A DNA stretch of 64,000 bases from Flammeovirga aprica JL-4 (GTDB lineage: Bacteria > Bacteroidota > Bacteroidia > Cytophagales > Flammeovirgaceae): the NCBI RefSeq assembly GCF_012844305.1, contig NZ_JABANE010000005.1:62001-126000 (forward strand), read 5' to 3'. Positions 25,387 to 32,999 of the stretch are shown in pieces. Every line of letters starts with the position of its first letter. Within the stretch, counting starts at the first letter, position 1. The position numbers and the translations under genes are program-made. The notes beneath the pieces are model-generated. The model was given only the letters and a program-made list of their open reading frames with translations. It had not been told where the DNA came from and did no database searches.

Positions 25387-26208
25387 ATGGAAAGTAAAGT
25401 AAAAAACGTGGAGAAAGATATAATCACTCAAATAAATTCTAACAAATGCATGTTTCAGATGCCCTCTAAACAGAAGGCGGAAGAATTTATTGATGATATG
25501 TTTCAGTTCTTGTTCCCTGTAGTTTCAGGAGTGGAACAAGGACACTATGCTGCCGAATTAGCATTGATCAGACTTAAAGGAAAGCTACAGGAGTTATTCC
25601 TGCCAATCCGTGATCAGTTTGAGGTAGGATGTAGCAGTGCGGCTGAACGTTTCTTTGAGTGCTTGCCAGAAGTACATGCCAAGTTATTGAAAGATGCTCA
25701 AGCGATTTACGATGGAGATCCAGCCGCTAATCATATTGAAGAAGTAATTTTGGCTTATCCGGGTTTCTTTGCTGTTTTTGTGTATCGTCTGTCTAATCAG
25801 TTATACAAATGCGAAGTGCCTATCGTTCCTCGCTTGTTTTCAGAATATGCCCATAGTAAAACAGGGATAGATATTCATCCAGGAGCAACCATAGGTGAAT
25901 ACTTCTGCATTGACCATGGTACTGGAATTGTAGTCGGGGAGACAACCAATATCGGTAATTACGTGAAACTCTATCAAGGTGTGACTTTAGGCGCCTTAAG
26001 TGTAAGCAAAGATCTGGCAACTATGAAACGTCACCCAACGATTGAAGATAACGTAATCATCTATTCTGGTACTACTATTCTGGGAGGTGAAACGGTAATT
26101 GGAGAGAACTCTATTATAGGCGGTAACGTTTGGCTGACCGAAAGTGTGGAACCGAACTCGACAGTGTATAATCAAAGCACTGTGAGTGTGAGAAAGAAAA
26201 AGATGTAG
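25387..26208 (+). CDS. cysE: Serine O-acetyltransferase CysE
   Basis: The 273-residue enzyme acetylates serine with acetyl-CoA, the first step of cysteine synthesis. The N-terminal helical domain is followed by a left-handed beta-helix of hexapeptide repeats from about residue 160. SKTGIDIHPGATIGE, the catalytic-site IDHGTGIVVGETT and the glycine-rich YQGVTLGA loop are all clear. A TTG six bases upstream is in frame, but the ATG at 25387 is preferred. Cysteine synthase is not in the window. It stands alone between two terminators. Confidence 0.93.
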   Translation: MESKVKNVEKDIITQINSNKCMFQMPSKQKAEEFIDDMFQFLFPVVSGVEQGHYAAELALIRLKGKLQELFLPIRDQFEVGCSSAAERFFECLPEVHAKLLKDAQAIYDGDPAANHIEEVILAYPGFFAVFVYRLSNQLYKCEVPIVPRLFSEYAHSKTGIDIHPGATIGEYFCIDHGTGIVVGETTNIGNYVKLYQGVTLGALSVSKDLATMKRHPTIEDNVIIYSGTTILGGETVIGENSIIGGNVWLTESVEPNSTVYNQSTVSVRKKKM

Positions 26209-26290
26209 GAACTTGTTTCTAAGTACTAAGACAAAAAATAATATGAATTAGTGTTATTAATTTTTGGTTTAGTACTTATTGAAAATAGAT

Positions 26291-26324
26291 AATGCCTCAG
26301 TTGAAAAGCTGAGGCATTTTTTTT
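26291..26324 (+). terminator. Terminator after cysE
   Basis: AATGCCTCAG and CTGAGGCATT form a 10-base perfect stem over eight bases, with a run of eight T residues. Confidence 0.93.
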
Positions 26325-26420
26325 AATAAAATGAAAAGTAAATAAAGGATTTAATTGAATAATAATTAGTTGAACATATAAAATCGAGATAAGTTAAATT
26401 TTAATTGTTCAACATTTACA

Positions 26421-26948
26421 TTACCTGTTCTTACAATACTCAATATGCCCTAAGGCATTGTTCAGCCCGTCCACTCCACTATTTAAATGGCCAATAGCAT
26501 CATGAAGATGATCTACGGCAATAGTTAGGTGAGAGTGCATCTCATCCATATCGTCAGCATAATGTACGTTGGTGAGGGAGATTGTGGCAATATCAAAGAC
26601 CATCTTTGCATCATGAAATGAACCATGAGCATCGCCAGCTTTGTCTTTGGCGTGGGTACAAATCTCTTCAGCCTGTGCTCTAGCACTGTGGGATTCATCC
26701 TTAGCAAAGTGGGCATTTTTCATAGCCTCTTCTGCCTCTTGTTTTGCAATGTTGACATTTTCTTTAATACACTCAATGGTATTGCAGTCAAAGCATTCAC
26801 TGATGAAGTGCAGTGCAGTATTAGCACCTTCATGAGAAGACTGATAATAGTCGTAAGCCTCGTGAATATCTGTTACTATAACATGATGTTGAGCATTAAT
26901 AAGATTAAAAGTAGTGATAAAAGTGATGAAGTAAATAAGTCGCAGCAT
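26421..26948 (-). CDS. Secreted His- and Cys-rich helical protein
   Basis: The 175-residue product has a signal peptide (about residues 1-19, ending INAQ) and a mature helical part rich in His, Asp, Glu, Ala and Asn. It carries many histidines and a few cysteines (ECFDCNTIEC, EICTH, IEYC). The spaced His residues in two long helices (about 75-120 and 130-170) could bind metal. I do not recognise a family. Two plus-strand frames overlap it, but only this frame has a credible signal peptide, a coherent amphipathic pattern and a normal codon bias. It is isolated from neighbours by spacing. Confidence 0.65.
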   Translation of the reverse strand: MLRLIYFITFITTFNLINAQHHVIVTDIHEAYDYYQSSHEGANTALHFISECFDCNTIECIKENVNIAKQEAEEAMKNAHFAKDESHSARAQAEEICTHAKDKAGDAHGSFHDAKMVFDIATISLTNVHYADDMDEMHSHLTIAVDHLHDAIGHLNSGVDGLNNALGHIEYCKNR

Positions 26949-27062
26949 AAAGGGTGTTGGTTGTTACTGTTTACACAACACGTTCTTTATTAAATAAGTG
27001 CGAAATATTAACATGAAAGTTGTCTTATATAAGAATAGTACAATATTTCTCCTCTTATTATA

Positions 27063-27110
27063 GAAAAAAGGGCAAAAAAATAGGACAATCCATAGTAATG
27101 AATTGCCCTT
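27063..27110 (-). terminator. Terminator after the pspA-like gene
   Basis: AAGGGCAA (27068-27075) pairs with TTGCCCTT (27103-27110). On the minus strand it is followed by a T-run. Confidence 0.6.
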
Positions 27111-27133
27111 GATCTATAATTTTTAAAAAGCTG

Positions 27134-27961
27134 TTATTGCTTATTTTTCAACTGCTCTTTCAGTCTATCTAATTCAGATGATCCACCACCAGCTGAAGAC
27201 CCAGCAGAAGAAGAACCTGCAGATGTATTATTAGTAGGGTTTTGATTAAGATTCGCTTTCAATCTTTTTAGTTCATCAGAAGTACCCAATGATTCTACTG
27301 AAGACCCGCCGCTTAAACCTAAAGCTTTATCAATCTCGTTATCTACCGTATTGTTGCTGATATCTGCAATTTCACCATAAGATTCTGCCAAAGCTTCTTT
27401 CTCTTCTACTTTTTGCTTCATTTTTTCTAATCGTGCAATTGTAGTAGACGAGTCCACGCTAGCCAATTGTTTATTTAATTTAGCTGAGGCATCACTAACA
27501 GTCGCTCTAGCTTTCAATGTTTTCAATTCATTCTCCCAGTTAGAAATCTGAGATTTTAAACTTTGAACATTACTTTCCATTTTAGAAAGCATACCAGAAT
27601 AATTGTCAATATTTTTTTGATTTGCACCGGCTCTTTGCTCGTATTGCTGTTTTCTCTCCAAAGCCTGACTTGCCAAACGATCTGCTTCATCAGCGCTGAT
27701 ATGTCCGCTTTGTGCTCTTTGTAATAACAATACTGCTTTCGATTCAAACTCTCTAGCGTTTCTACTATTTGATTCAAACTCTTTCTTCTCACGGATAGAA
27801 AGTGCTTTCACTTCCGCAAGACCTTGCATTGATTTTGAAAGATCAGTTTTTAAATCTCTAATACCTTGTTCAGTTTGTTTAATAGGGTTTTCTAATTTAT
27901 CTAAAACTGAATGTGCCTCCGCTTCCGCTATCCCAAAAAGTCTTTTTAACCATCCAAACAT
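27134..27961 (-). CDS. PspA/IM30 family membrane-maintenance protein
   Basis: The 275-residue protein is an ESCRT-III-like coiled coil. It begins with the short amphipathic helix MFGWLKRLFG, and long helices follow to about residue 215 (LENPIKQTEQGIRDLK is typical of the family). A Ser/Gly-rich linker then leads to a final helix. PspA and IM30/Vipp1 proteins assemble on damaged inner membranes. The Ser-Gly-rich tail replaces the Vipp1-type extension. It begins 21 bases after a J-domain gene on the same strand, so the two form an operon. No PspB, PspC or PspF homologue is present. Confidence 0.88.
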   Translation of the reverse strand: MFGWLKRLFGIAEAEAHSVLDKLENPIKQTEQGIRDLKTDLSKSMQGLAEVKALSIREKKEFESNSRNAREFESKAVLLLQRAQSGHISADEADRLASQALERKQQYEQRAGANQKNIDNYSGMLSKMESNVQSLKSQISNWENELKTLKARATVSDASAKLNKQLASVDSSTTIARLEKMKQKVEEKEALAESYGEIADISNNTVDNEIDKALGLSGGSSVESLGTSDELKRLKANLNQNPTNNTSAGSSSAGSSAGGGSSELDRLKEQLKNKQ

Positions 27962-27982
27962 TTCGATTCTCTAATTTTGTTA

Positions 27983-28411
27983 TTAATTTTTTAATTTTTT
28001 TTCAAAGTAATTATAAGCCTCATTGATTTGTAATGTGACCTTTTGTGCCATTTCTTGTTTAGCGGGGTCGCCAGCATACAAATCCGGATGATATAATTTA
28101 ACCAATTTTCTGTAAGATTTCTTTATTGTGGCAAAATCATCCCCTCTTTTTACTTCTAAAGCATTATAATATTCATCTTCCTGCGACTTTTGCTGTGTTT
28201 GCTGAGAAGAATATTGCTGTTGTGAATGTGTATGACTCTGATAATTTTGCTGCGGTTCCTGATACTTATAGGTATCATTCTTTATCTCCTCGTAATGTTT
28301 CCTCCAGTCTTCTTTTGAATCATTCTCGAAAAGCTGTTGAAAAACGGGATTATTCTCAATCTGATCGTTGATTGTTGACTTTAATATATTCTTAAATCGG
28401 TCGACTAACAT
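27983..28411 (-). CDS. Membrane-stress-linked J-domain protein
   Basis: The 142-residue protein has a helical N-terminus, a Gln/Ser-rich linker (about 50-78) and a C-terminal J domain from about residue 80. The HPD tripeptide at 108-110 is intact, so it should stimulate a DnaK-type ATPase. It lacks the Gly/Phe region and zinc fingers of DnaJ, which makes it a type III J-protein with the domain at the C-terminus. It is followed after 21 bases by the PspA-like gene. The pairing implies that it recruits Hsp70 to PspA assemblies, an inference from position only. Confidence 0.85.
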   Translation of the reverse strand: MLVDRFKNILKSTINDQIENNPVFQQLFENDSKEDWRKHYEEIKNDTYKYQEPQQNYQSHTHSQQQYSSQQTQQKSQEDEYYNALEVKRGDDFATIKKSYRKLVKLYHPDLYAGDPAKQEMAQKVTLQINEAYNYFEKKLKN

Positions 28412-28532
28412 CGTATATATCTAACTTGCTTAATGAATTTGAATAAACGTCTTACTATATAAGACGAAAAGTTACTAAAAAAGATACTTTAATGCATAAA
28501 AAGTTATTTGTGAATGATTTTTCATTTATTTT

Positions 28533-28563
28533 TTTGTGATATTCCTCAATAGGTGTATATTTG
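28533..28563 (+). promoter_or_regulatory. Bacteroidota-type promoter for fadD
   Basis: TTTG (28533-28536), 19 bases, then TATATTTG (28556-28563): a perfect -33/-7 match. It would give a leader of about 170 bases before the fadD ATG. Confidence 0.75.
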
Positions 28564-28703
28564 ACATTTACTAAAGATGTGTTAATTAGCACTCTTCAAT
28601 AGTACACACTCAGACATTTTTTTTATATTTTTGAGCAGTCATAGCCTTCGATGTTGTTGAAGAATTTGACTTCTTAGATTTAATTATCTAATACTATACA
28701 CAG

Positions 28704-28727
28704 AAAGAGGTATTTACCTCTTTTTTA
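28704..28727 (+). promoter_or_regulatory. Terminator-like hairpin in the fadD leader (candidate attenuator)
   Basis: AAAGAGGT and ACCTCTTT form a perfect stem over a four-base loop with a T-run, ending 17 bases before the fadD ATG. The nearest upstream gene is on the opposite strand, so it cannot terminate a preceding gene. It would instead stop the leader transcript. Confidence 0.55.
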
Positions 28728-28743
28728 TCAACCAATAGTGCAA

Positions 28744-30441
28744 ATGGAACAGAATTTCCCTTGGCATAAACACTATGCCGATTTTACTCCAAAAGAGATC
28801 AACCCGGATAATTACCACTCATTACTCAAGTTATTTGAGGAATCTTTCCAGAAGTTTTCAAAAAAGATTGCATATGAAAATATGGGAGGAAAGCTCACGT
28901 ATGAGGATGTTGATTTGGCATCTCAGCATTTTGCTTCCTATTTACAGAATCATTGTAATATGAAAAAAGGGGATCGTATTGTAATCCAAATGCCGAATAC
29001 ATTACAGTATCCAATTGCTATGATTGGAGCGATTAGAGCGGGTATGGTTGTGGTAAACACAAACCCTCTTTATACGGAAAGAGAAATGGAGCATCAGTTT
29101 TCGGATGCTGGAGTAAAAACGGTTGTAATTTTAGCCAATTTTGCGGATAAGCTACAAAATATAAAAGGCAGACTGCCAGAATTAAAAAATATTGTGATCA
29201 CTGAATTGGGTGACTTATTAGGTTTTCCAAAGAGTCTTATTGTCAATTCGGTGGTGAAATACGTGAAGAAAATGGTGCCTGCTTATAAACTTCCTACAGC
29301 AGTGCCGTTTAAAAAAGCATTGAGTTTAGGAGAGAAAGCGGAATACAGACGCCCGGCGATGACTGGAGAGGATCATGCTTTTCTTCAATACACTGGAGGT
29401 ACAACTGGAGTTGCAAAAGGAGCAATTCTTACACACAGAAATATAGTTGCGAATTTAGAACAGTCCAATGCCTGGTTGCAAGGCTGTCTTGAGGAAGGGA
29501 AAGAATTAGTGATCACAGCATTGCCGTTGTATCATATTTTTGCCTTGACGGTCAATTGTATGACGATGATGAAAATTGGTGCTCACAACCTCTTGATCAC
29601 CAACCCAAGAGATATGGATGCTTTCTTGAAGGAAATCAGCAAATATAAGTTTTCTATCCTTACAGGTGTAAATACCCTTTTCAATGGAATGTTGAATCAC
29701 AAGAAATTTGCCGATATCGACTTTTCCGAATTGAAGGTAACAATTGGTGGAGGTATGGCCGTACAAGAAGCCGTAGCAAAACGATGGGAAGAAGTGACAG
29801 GTTGTACCTTAGCGGAAGGTTATGGACTTACAGAGACGTCTCCCGTGGTTTGTGTACACCGTTTGGATAGCCCGAAAATTGGAACAATTGGTTTGCCTTA
29901 TCCTTCTACAAATGTGAAAATCTTAAATGAAGAAGGTGTTGAAGTGCCAATAGGAGAAGAAGGAGAACTTTGTGTGAAAGGGCCTCAAGTAATGAAAGGA
30001 TACTGGAAGCGTGATGATGAGACAGCGGAGACTTTCTTCCCGAATGGATGGTTGAGAACTGGTGATATAGCCACTATGGATCATCATGGTTATTTTAAAA
30101 TTGTAGACCGTAAGAAGGATATGATTTTGGTATCTGGTTTTAATGTGTATCCTAATGAAGTGGAAGAAGTATTAGCTATGCATGACGGAGTGGCCGAATG
30201 TGCTGTGATTGGTGTACCTGATGAGAAGTCAACAGAAGCGGTGAAATGCTTTATAGTGAAGAAGGATCAGCATTTAACAGCAGAAGCATTGAAGGACTTC
30301 TGTAAGCATAATTTGGCAGGGTACAAGGTACCAAAACATTATGAATTTAGAACAGAACTGCCAAAATCTACAGTCGGTAAAATTTTAAGAAGATTATTAA
30401 AAGAAGAAGAACTGGATAAAAGCAAAAAGGTTCTTCACTAA
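28744..30441 (+). CDS. fadD: Long-chain fatty acid-CoA ligase (FadD-like)
   Basis: The 565-residue adenylate-forming enzyme activates fatty acids with ATP and CoA for beta-oxidation or lipid synthesis. It shows the P-loop YTGGTTGVAKGA, the A-motif YGLTETSPVV, GWLRTGDIATMD and the C-terminal hinge DRKKDMILVSGFNVYPNEVE, with the catalytic Lys near the end (PKSTVGKILRR). The start is taken at the ATG at 28744; a GTG two codons earlier is possible but less likely. The gene has a strong promoter and an attenuator-like hairpin in its leader. It is followed by an esterase gene with a terminator between them. Confidence 0.93.
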   Translation: MEQNFPWHKHYADFTPKEINPDNYHSLLKLFEESFQKFSKKIAYENMGGKLTYEDVDLASQHFASYLQNHCNMKKGDRIVIQMPNTLQYPIAMIGAIRAGMVVVNTNPLYTEREMEHQFSDAGVKTVVILANFADKLQNIKGRLPELKNIVITELGDLLGFPKSLIVNSVVKYVKKMVPAYKLPTAVPFKKALSLGEKAEYRRPAMTGEDHAFLQYTGGTTGVAKGAILTHRNIVANLEQSNAWLQGCLEEGKELVITALPLYHIFALTVNCMTMMKIGAHNLLITNPRDMDAFLKEISKYKFSILTGVNTLFNGMLNHKKFADIDFSELKVTIGGGMAVQEAVAKRWEEVTGCTLAEGYGLTETSPVVCVHRLDSPKIGTIGLPYPSTNVKILNEEGVEVPIGEEGELCVKGPQVMKGYWKRDDETAETFFPNGWLRTGDIATMDHHGYFKIVDRKKDMILVSGFNVYPNEVEEVLAMHDGVAECAVIGVPDEKSTEAVKCFIVKKDQHLTAEALKDFCKHNLAGYKVPKHYEFRTELPKSTVGKILRRLLKEEELDKSKKVLH

Positions 30442-30458
30442 AAATAGAGAAATCAATG

Positions 30459-30489
30459 AAGGTACTGTTTTACGGCAGTGCCTTTTTTT
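30459..30489 (+). terminator. Terminator whose U-tract abuts the next start codon
   Basis: AAGGTACTG pairs with CAGTGCCTT with one G-U pair, followed by seven T residues that end at 30489. The esterase ATG begins at 30490. It is both a fadD terminator and the immediate leader of the esterase gene. Confidence 0.7.
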
Positions 30490-31158
30490 ATGAGTATGGA
30501 ACAGCAGAAGAATTGGGTGCCTCTTCAGATTGAAGCACCTTTTTACACGAATGGAGCGATTACAGAATCGACAGAACACCTCTGGATGGTATTTCATGGC
30601 TATGGTCAGCTGGCAGATCATTTTATGCGAAGATTTGATATTCTTTCAGCAGCACAACATCATGTGGTAGCTTGTCAAGGTTTATCCCGTTTTTATCTTG
30701 ATAAACAATATCAGAAAGTAGGAGCATCATGGATGACAAAACTGGACCGAGAAGCAGATATCCGACATCAGCAACTGTATATTTCTACCGTTTTTGAAAA
30801 CCGTTTGCAAGCTTTAGACAATCTGAATGAGAGCGTGAAATACAATTATCTGGCTTTCTCTCAAGGAGGGACAACGGTACTGAGATGGCTCAATTATTAT
30901 AAACCAAAAGTCGATAATTTAATTTTATGGGCAGGAGATATTCCGAAGGAATTAACAGCTGATGACTTTAATTTCTTGACGCCTGATTCAAATGTATTCA
31001 TGGTGTTAGGGGATAAGGATCCTTTTAGAACCTTTATTGACATAAATAAACAAAAAGAGTTATTAAACTCCCTTAATTGTAATTCAAAATTTATTAGTTT
31101 TGATGGAGGACATCATGTCAGAAGAGATGTCCTTGAAGAATGCCTAAAGCATTTTTAA
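30490..31158 (+). CDS. Alpha/beta hydrolase, carboxylesterase/phospholipase type
   Basis: The 222-residue single-domain esterase has the opening oxyanion-type FHGYGQLADHF, a nucleophile elbow in FSQGGT (Ser), GDKDPF (Asp) and GGHHV (His), the usual triad order. The elbow lacks the first Gly of GxSxG. No signal peptide is present. The start is taken as the ATG at 30490 (MSMEQQ). A GTG 12 bases earlier lies inside the hairpin and is unlikely. It follows fadD by 48 bases, and a fatty-ester substrate would fit the fadD link. Confidence 0.82.
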   Translation: MSMEQQKNWVPLQIEAPFYTNGAITESTEHLWMVFHGYGQLADHFMRRFDILSAAQHHVVACQGLSRFYLDKQYQKVGASWMTKLDREADIRHQQLYISTVFENRLQALDNLNESVKYNYLAFSQGGTTVLRWLNYYKPKVDNLILWAGDIPKELTADDFNFLTPDSNVFMVLGDKDPFRTFIDINKQKELLNSLNCNSKFISFDGGHHVRRDVLEECLKHF

Positions 31159-31240
31159 ATTAAATAATTAATGAACTAATATCTCTTATTTTTTTCAGTT
31201 GAATTACTTCTAACTTAGAGATACTAACCAAACTCTTTTT

Positions 31241-31828
31241 ATGCATCCCGTATTAAATAATAATCAATTCTTTGTAAAAGAACATGTTGGAATGTTCAAA
31301 GCCGCCAACAACTACGATATTTATGACCCTGTAACAGATGAAATTATAATGGAATGCCGTGAGGATTCATTGGGTTTCATTACTAAAATGTTGAGGTTCA
31401 CAGACTACAAAAGAATGACTCCGTTTCATATTGAGATCAGAACTACAACAGGACAGAAAATCCTTACTGTAAAAAGAGGAATTTCTATTTTCTTATCTGA
31501 CGTAGAAGTGCTGGATGAAAATGATCAGTTGGTGGGTATGTTCAAGCAGAAATTCTTTTCTATTGGAGGTAAATTTGAAGTGTTTGATGCGGACAATAAT
31601 TCACTTTGTATGTTGAAAGGAAAGTGGACAAGCTGGGACTTCAAATTTGTAAAAGATGACTTTGAATTTGCTCATGTAAGCAAAGAGTTTGCAGGCTTTG
31701 CAAAGGAATTGTTCACTTCAGCCGATAACTATGGTTTAGAAATCAACCCTGAGGTGCCTCAAGATCATAAATTAAGATTGTTAATTATGGCAGCAGTGAT
31801 GTGTATCGATATGGTATTAAAAGAATAA
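31241..31828 (+). CDS. LURP-one/phospholipid scramblase-related protein
   Basis: The 195-residue protein has the Tubby-like beta-barrel pattern of the LURP-one/scramblase-related family: repeated short strands with YDIYDPVTDEIIMECRED, KILTVKRGISIFLSDVEV, FEVFDADNNSLCMLKGKWTSW and a buried C-terminal helix (LRLLIMAAVMCIDMVL). No signal peptide is present. Functions in bacteria are unknown; membrane or lipid binding is inferred from eukaryotic relatives. It lies 82 bases downstream of the esterase on the same strand. Confidence 0.82.
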   Translation: MHPVLNNNQFFVKEHVGMFKAANNYDIYDPVTDEIIMECREDSLGFITKMLRFTDYKRMTPFHIEIRTTTGQKILTVKRGISIFLSDVEVLDENDQLVGMFKQKFFSIGGKFEVFDADNNSLCMLKGKWTSWDFKFVKDDFEFAHVSKEFAGFAKELFTSADNYGLEINPEVPQDHKLRLLIMAAVMCIDMVLKE

Positions 31829-31847
31829 CTACTTAAAAGATAAAGTA

Positions 31848-31877
31848 AAGGGTAAGGAGTGATTACTTCTTGCCCTT
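31848..31877. terminator. Bidirectional terminator
   Basis: AAGGGTAAGGAGT pairs with ACTTCTTGCCCTT through two G-U pairs over a four-base loop. It overlaps the last codons of the RluA gene and lies between convergent genes. Confidence 0.7.
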
Positions 31878-32771
31878 ATATTTTTCCCACATTTTAGTTT
31901 CTCTCTCCAAAAGCGTTTCAAATTTTGAAGGATAAGCTACTGAGAACTCATTTCTTTCCTCTGTTCTAGGGTGAACAAATGAGATGGCTGTACTGCTCAA
32001 AAACAATCCTTTTCCTTTAAGGGTGTTTCCATCTTCCCCATATTCTTTATCTCCTACAATCGGGTGCCCTATCATGGCAAGGTGCTTTCTTAATTGATGT
32101 GTCCTTCCTGTATGCGGTTCTAATTCCACTAATGTCAGTGCTTCACTTCTTAGAGATGGGATCTCTTTCACTACTTTATAAGAACTATGGCAAGGTTTTC
32201 CTTCTAAGTCATGCTTAATATCTCCCTCTTTTTCCTTAAAAGACCCCATAGCCACAGCATGGTATTTCTTTTTGATGGTTTTATCCTCAAACTGCTGTCC
32301 AAGTTTTACCCTTGCCAGTCGTGTTTTTGCGATTAATAAAAGACCAGAAGTTGGAGCATCTAACCGATGACAAGGTTTCGGCCAAGGCATTGTATCTGTC
32401 AAGTTACTCTGAGAAATATTAGAAAGAAGAGCATTTTCGATGGTTTTGAACTGATTGCCGCTTACTGGAATTCCAGACGGTTTGTAAACCACTGCTAAAT
32501 CTTCATCCTCAAAAATAACATCAAGCTTCAATTCAAATATTTTTGGCACTTTAGCTTCTTCAGTATAAATCACAATTTCCTGTCCAGGAACAATCCATTC
32601 AGCACCTTTGAGTATTTGGCCTTCACAAATTACACGTTGTGCTTTCAATGCCTTTTTGAGTCCATTCCTAGAGGTTACATATTGACTATTTCTCAAAATG
32701 AAATCAAAAAAGCGTTCTTTCTGATCAAGGTTATCTGGGATTTGAATTTTTTCGAGAATCGTTTTTTCCAT
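31863..32771 (-). CDS. RluA family RNA pseudouridine synthase
   Basis: The 302-residue enzyme isomerises specific uridines in rRNA or tRNA. It has an N-terminal S4-like RNA-binding segment (about 30-75, with NGLKKALKAQRVICEG) followed by a catalytic domain. The catalytic Asp lies in CHRLDAPTSGLLL. VELEPHTGRTHQLRKHLAMIGHPIVGDKEYG carries the conserved Arg and Leu-rich motif. The target site in RNA cannot be told from sequence alone. It is convergent with the LURP-one gene. Confidence 0.93.
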   Translation of the reverse strand: MEKTILEKIQIPDNLDQKERFFDFILRNSQYVTSRNGLKKALKAQRVICEGQILKGAEWIVPGQEIVIYTEEAKVPKIFELKLDVIFEDEDLAVVYKPSGIPVSGNQFKTIENALLSNISQSNLTDTMPWPKPCHRLDAPTSGLLLIAKTRLARVKLGQQFEDKTIKKKYHAVAMGSFKEKEGDIKHDLEGKPCHSSYKVVKEIPSLRSEALTLVELEPHTGRTHQLRKHLAMIGHPIVGDKEYGEDGNTLKGKGLFLSSTAISFVHPRTEERNEFSVAYPSKFETLLERETKMWEKYKGKK

Positions 32772-32999
32772 GGTGAAAAATAATATAAAAGAAGCTTAAA
32801 ACTTACTGTTGAGAATTTGAAGAATTCGGTGATAAAGTTATAGAAAAGAATAGAATTAAGTTTAATGATTCAAAAATAACCTCCTTTTTCTCTGAAATAA
32901 TCACATAGGGGCAATAAAACAGATGAAACTGACCCTAGCAACTTTTTGTTAGAGGAGTAACCAAAATTGACTTAGTATTAAAACCAAATTATCACTATC

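Noticed and set aside
26625..26993. Two plus-strand frames opposite the His-rich protein
   Set aside because: They lack a consistent signal peptide and their codon use is unlike the neighbours. The minus frame is longer and has a clean export signal.
28738..28743. GTG start for fadD
   Set aside because: It adds only two residues (Met-Gln) before a normal ATG.
30478..30489. GTG start for the esterase inside the hairpin
   Set aside because: It would add four residues encoded by the stem and T-run; the ATG at 30490 is the better start.
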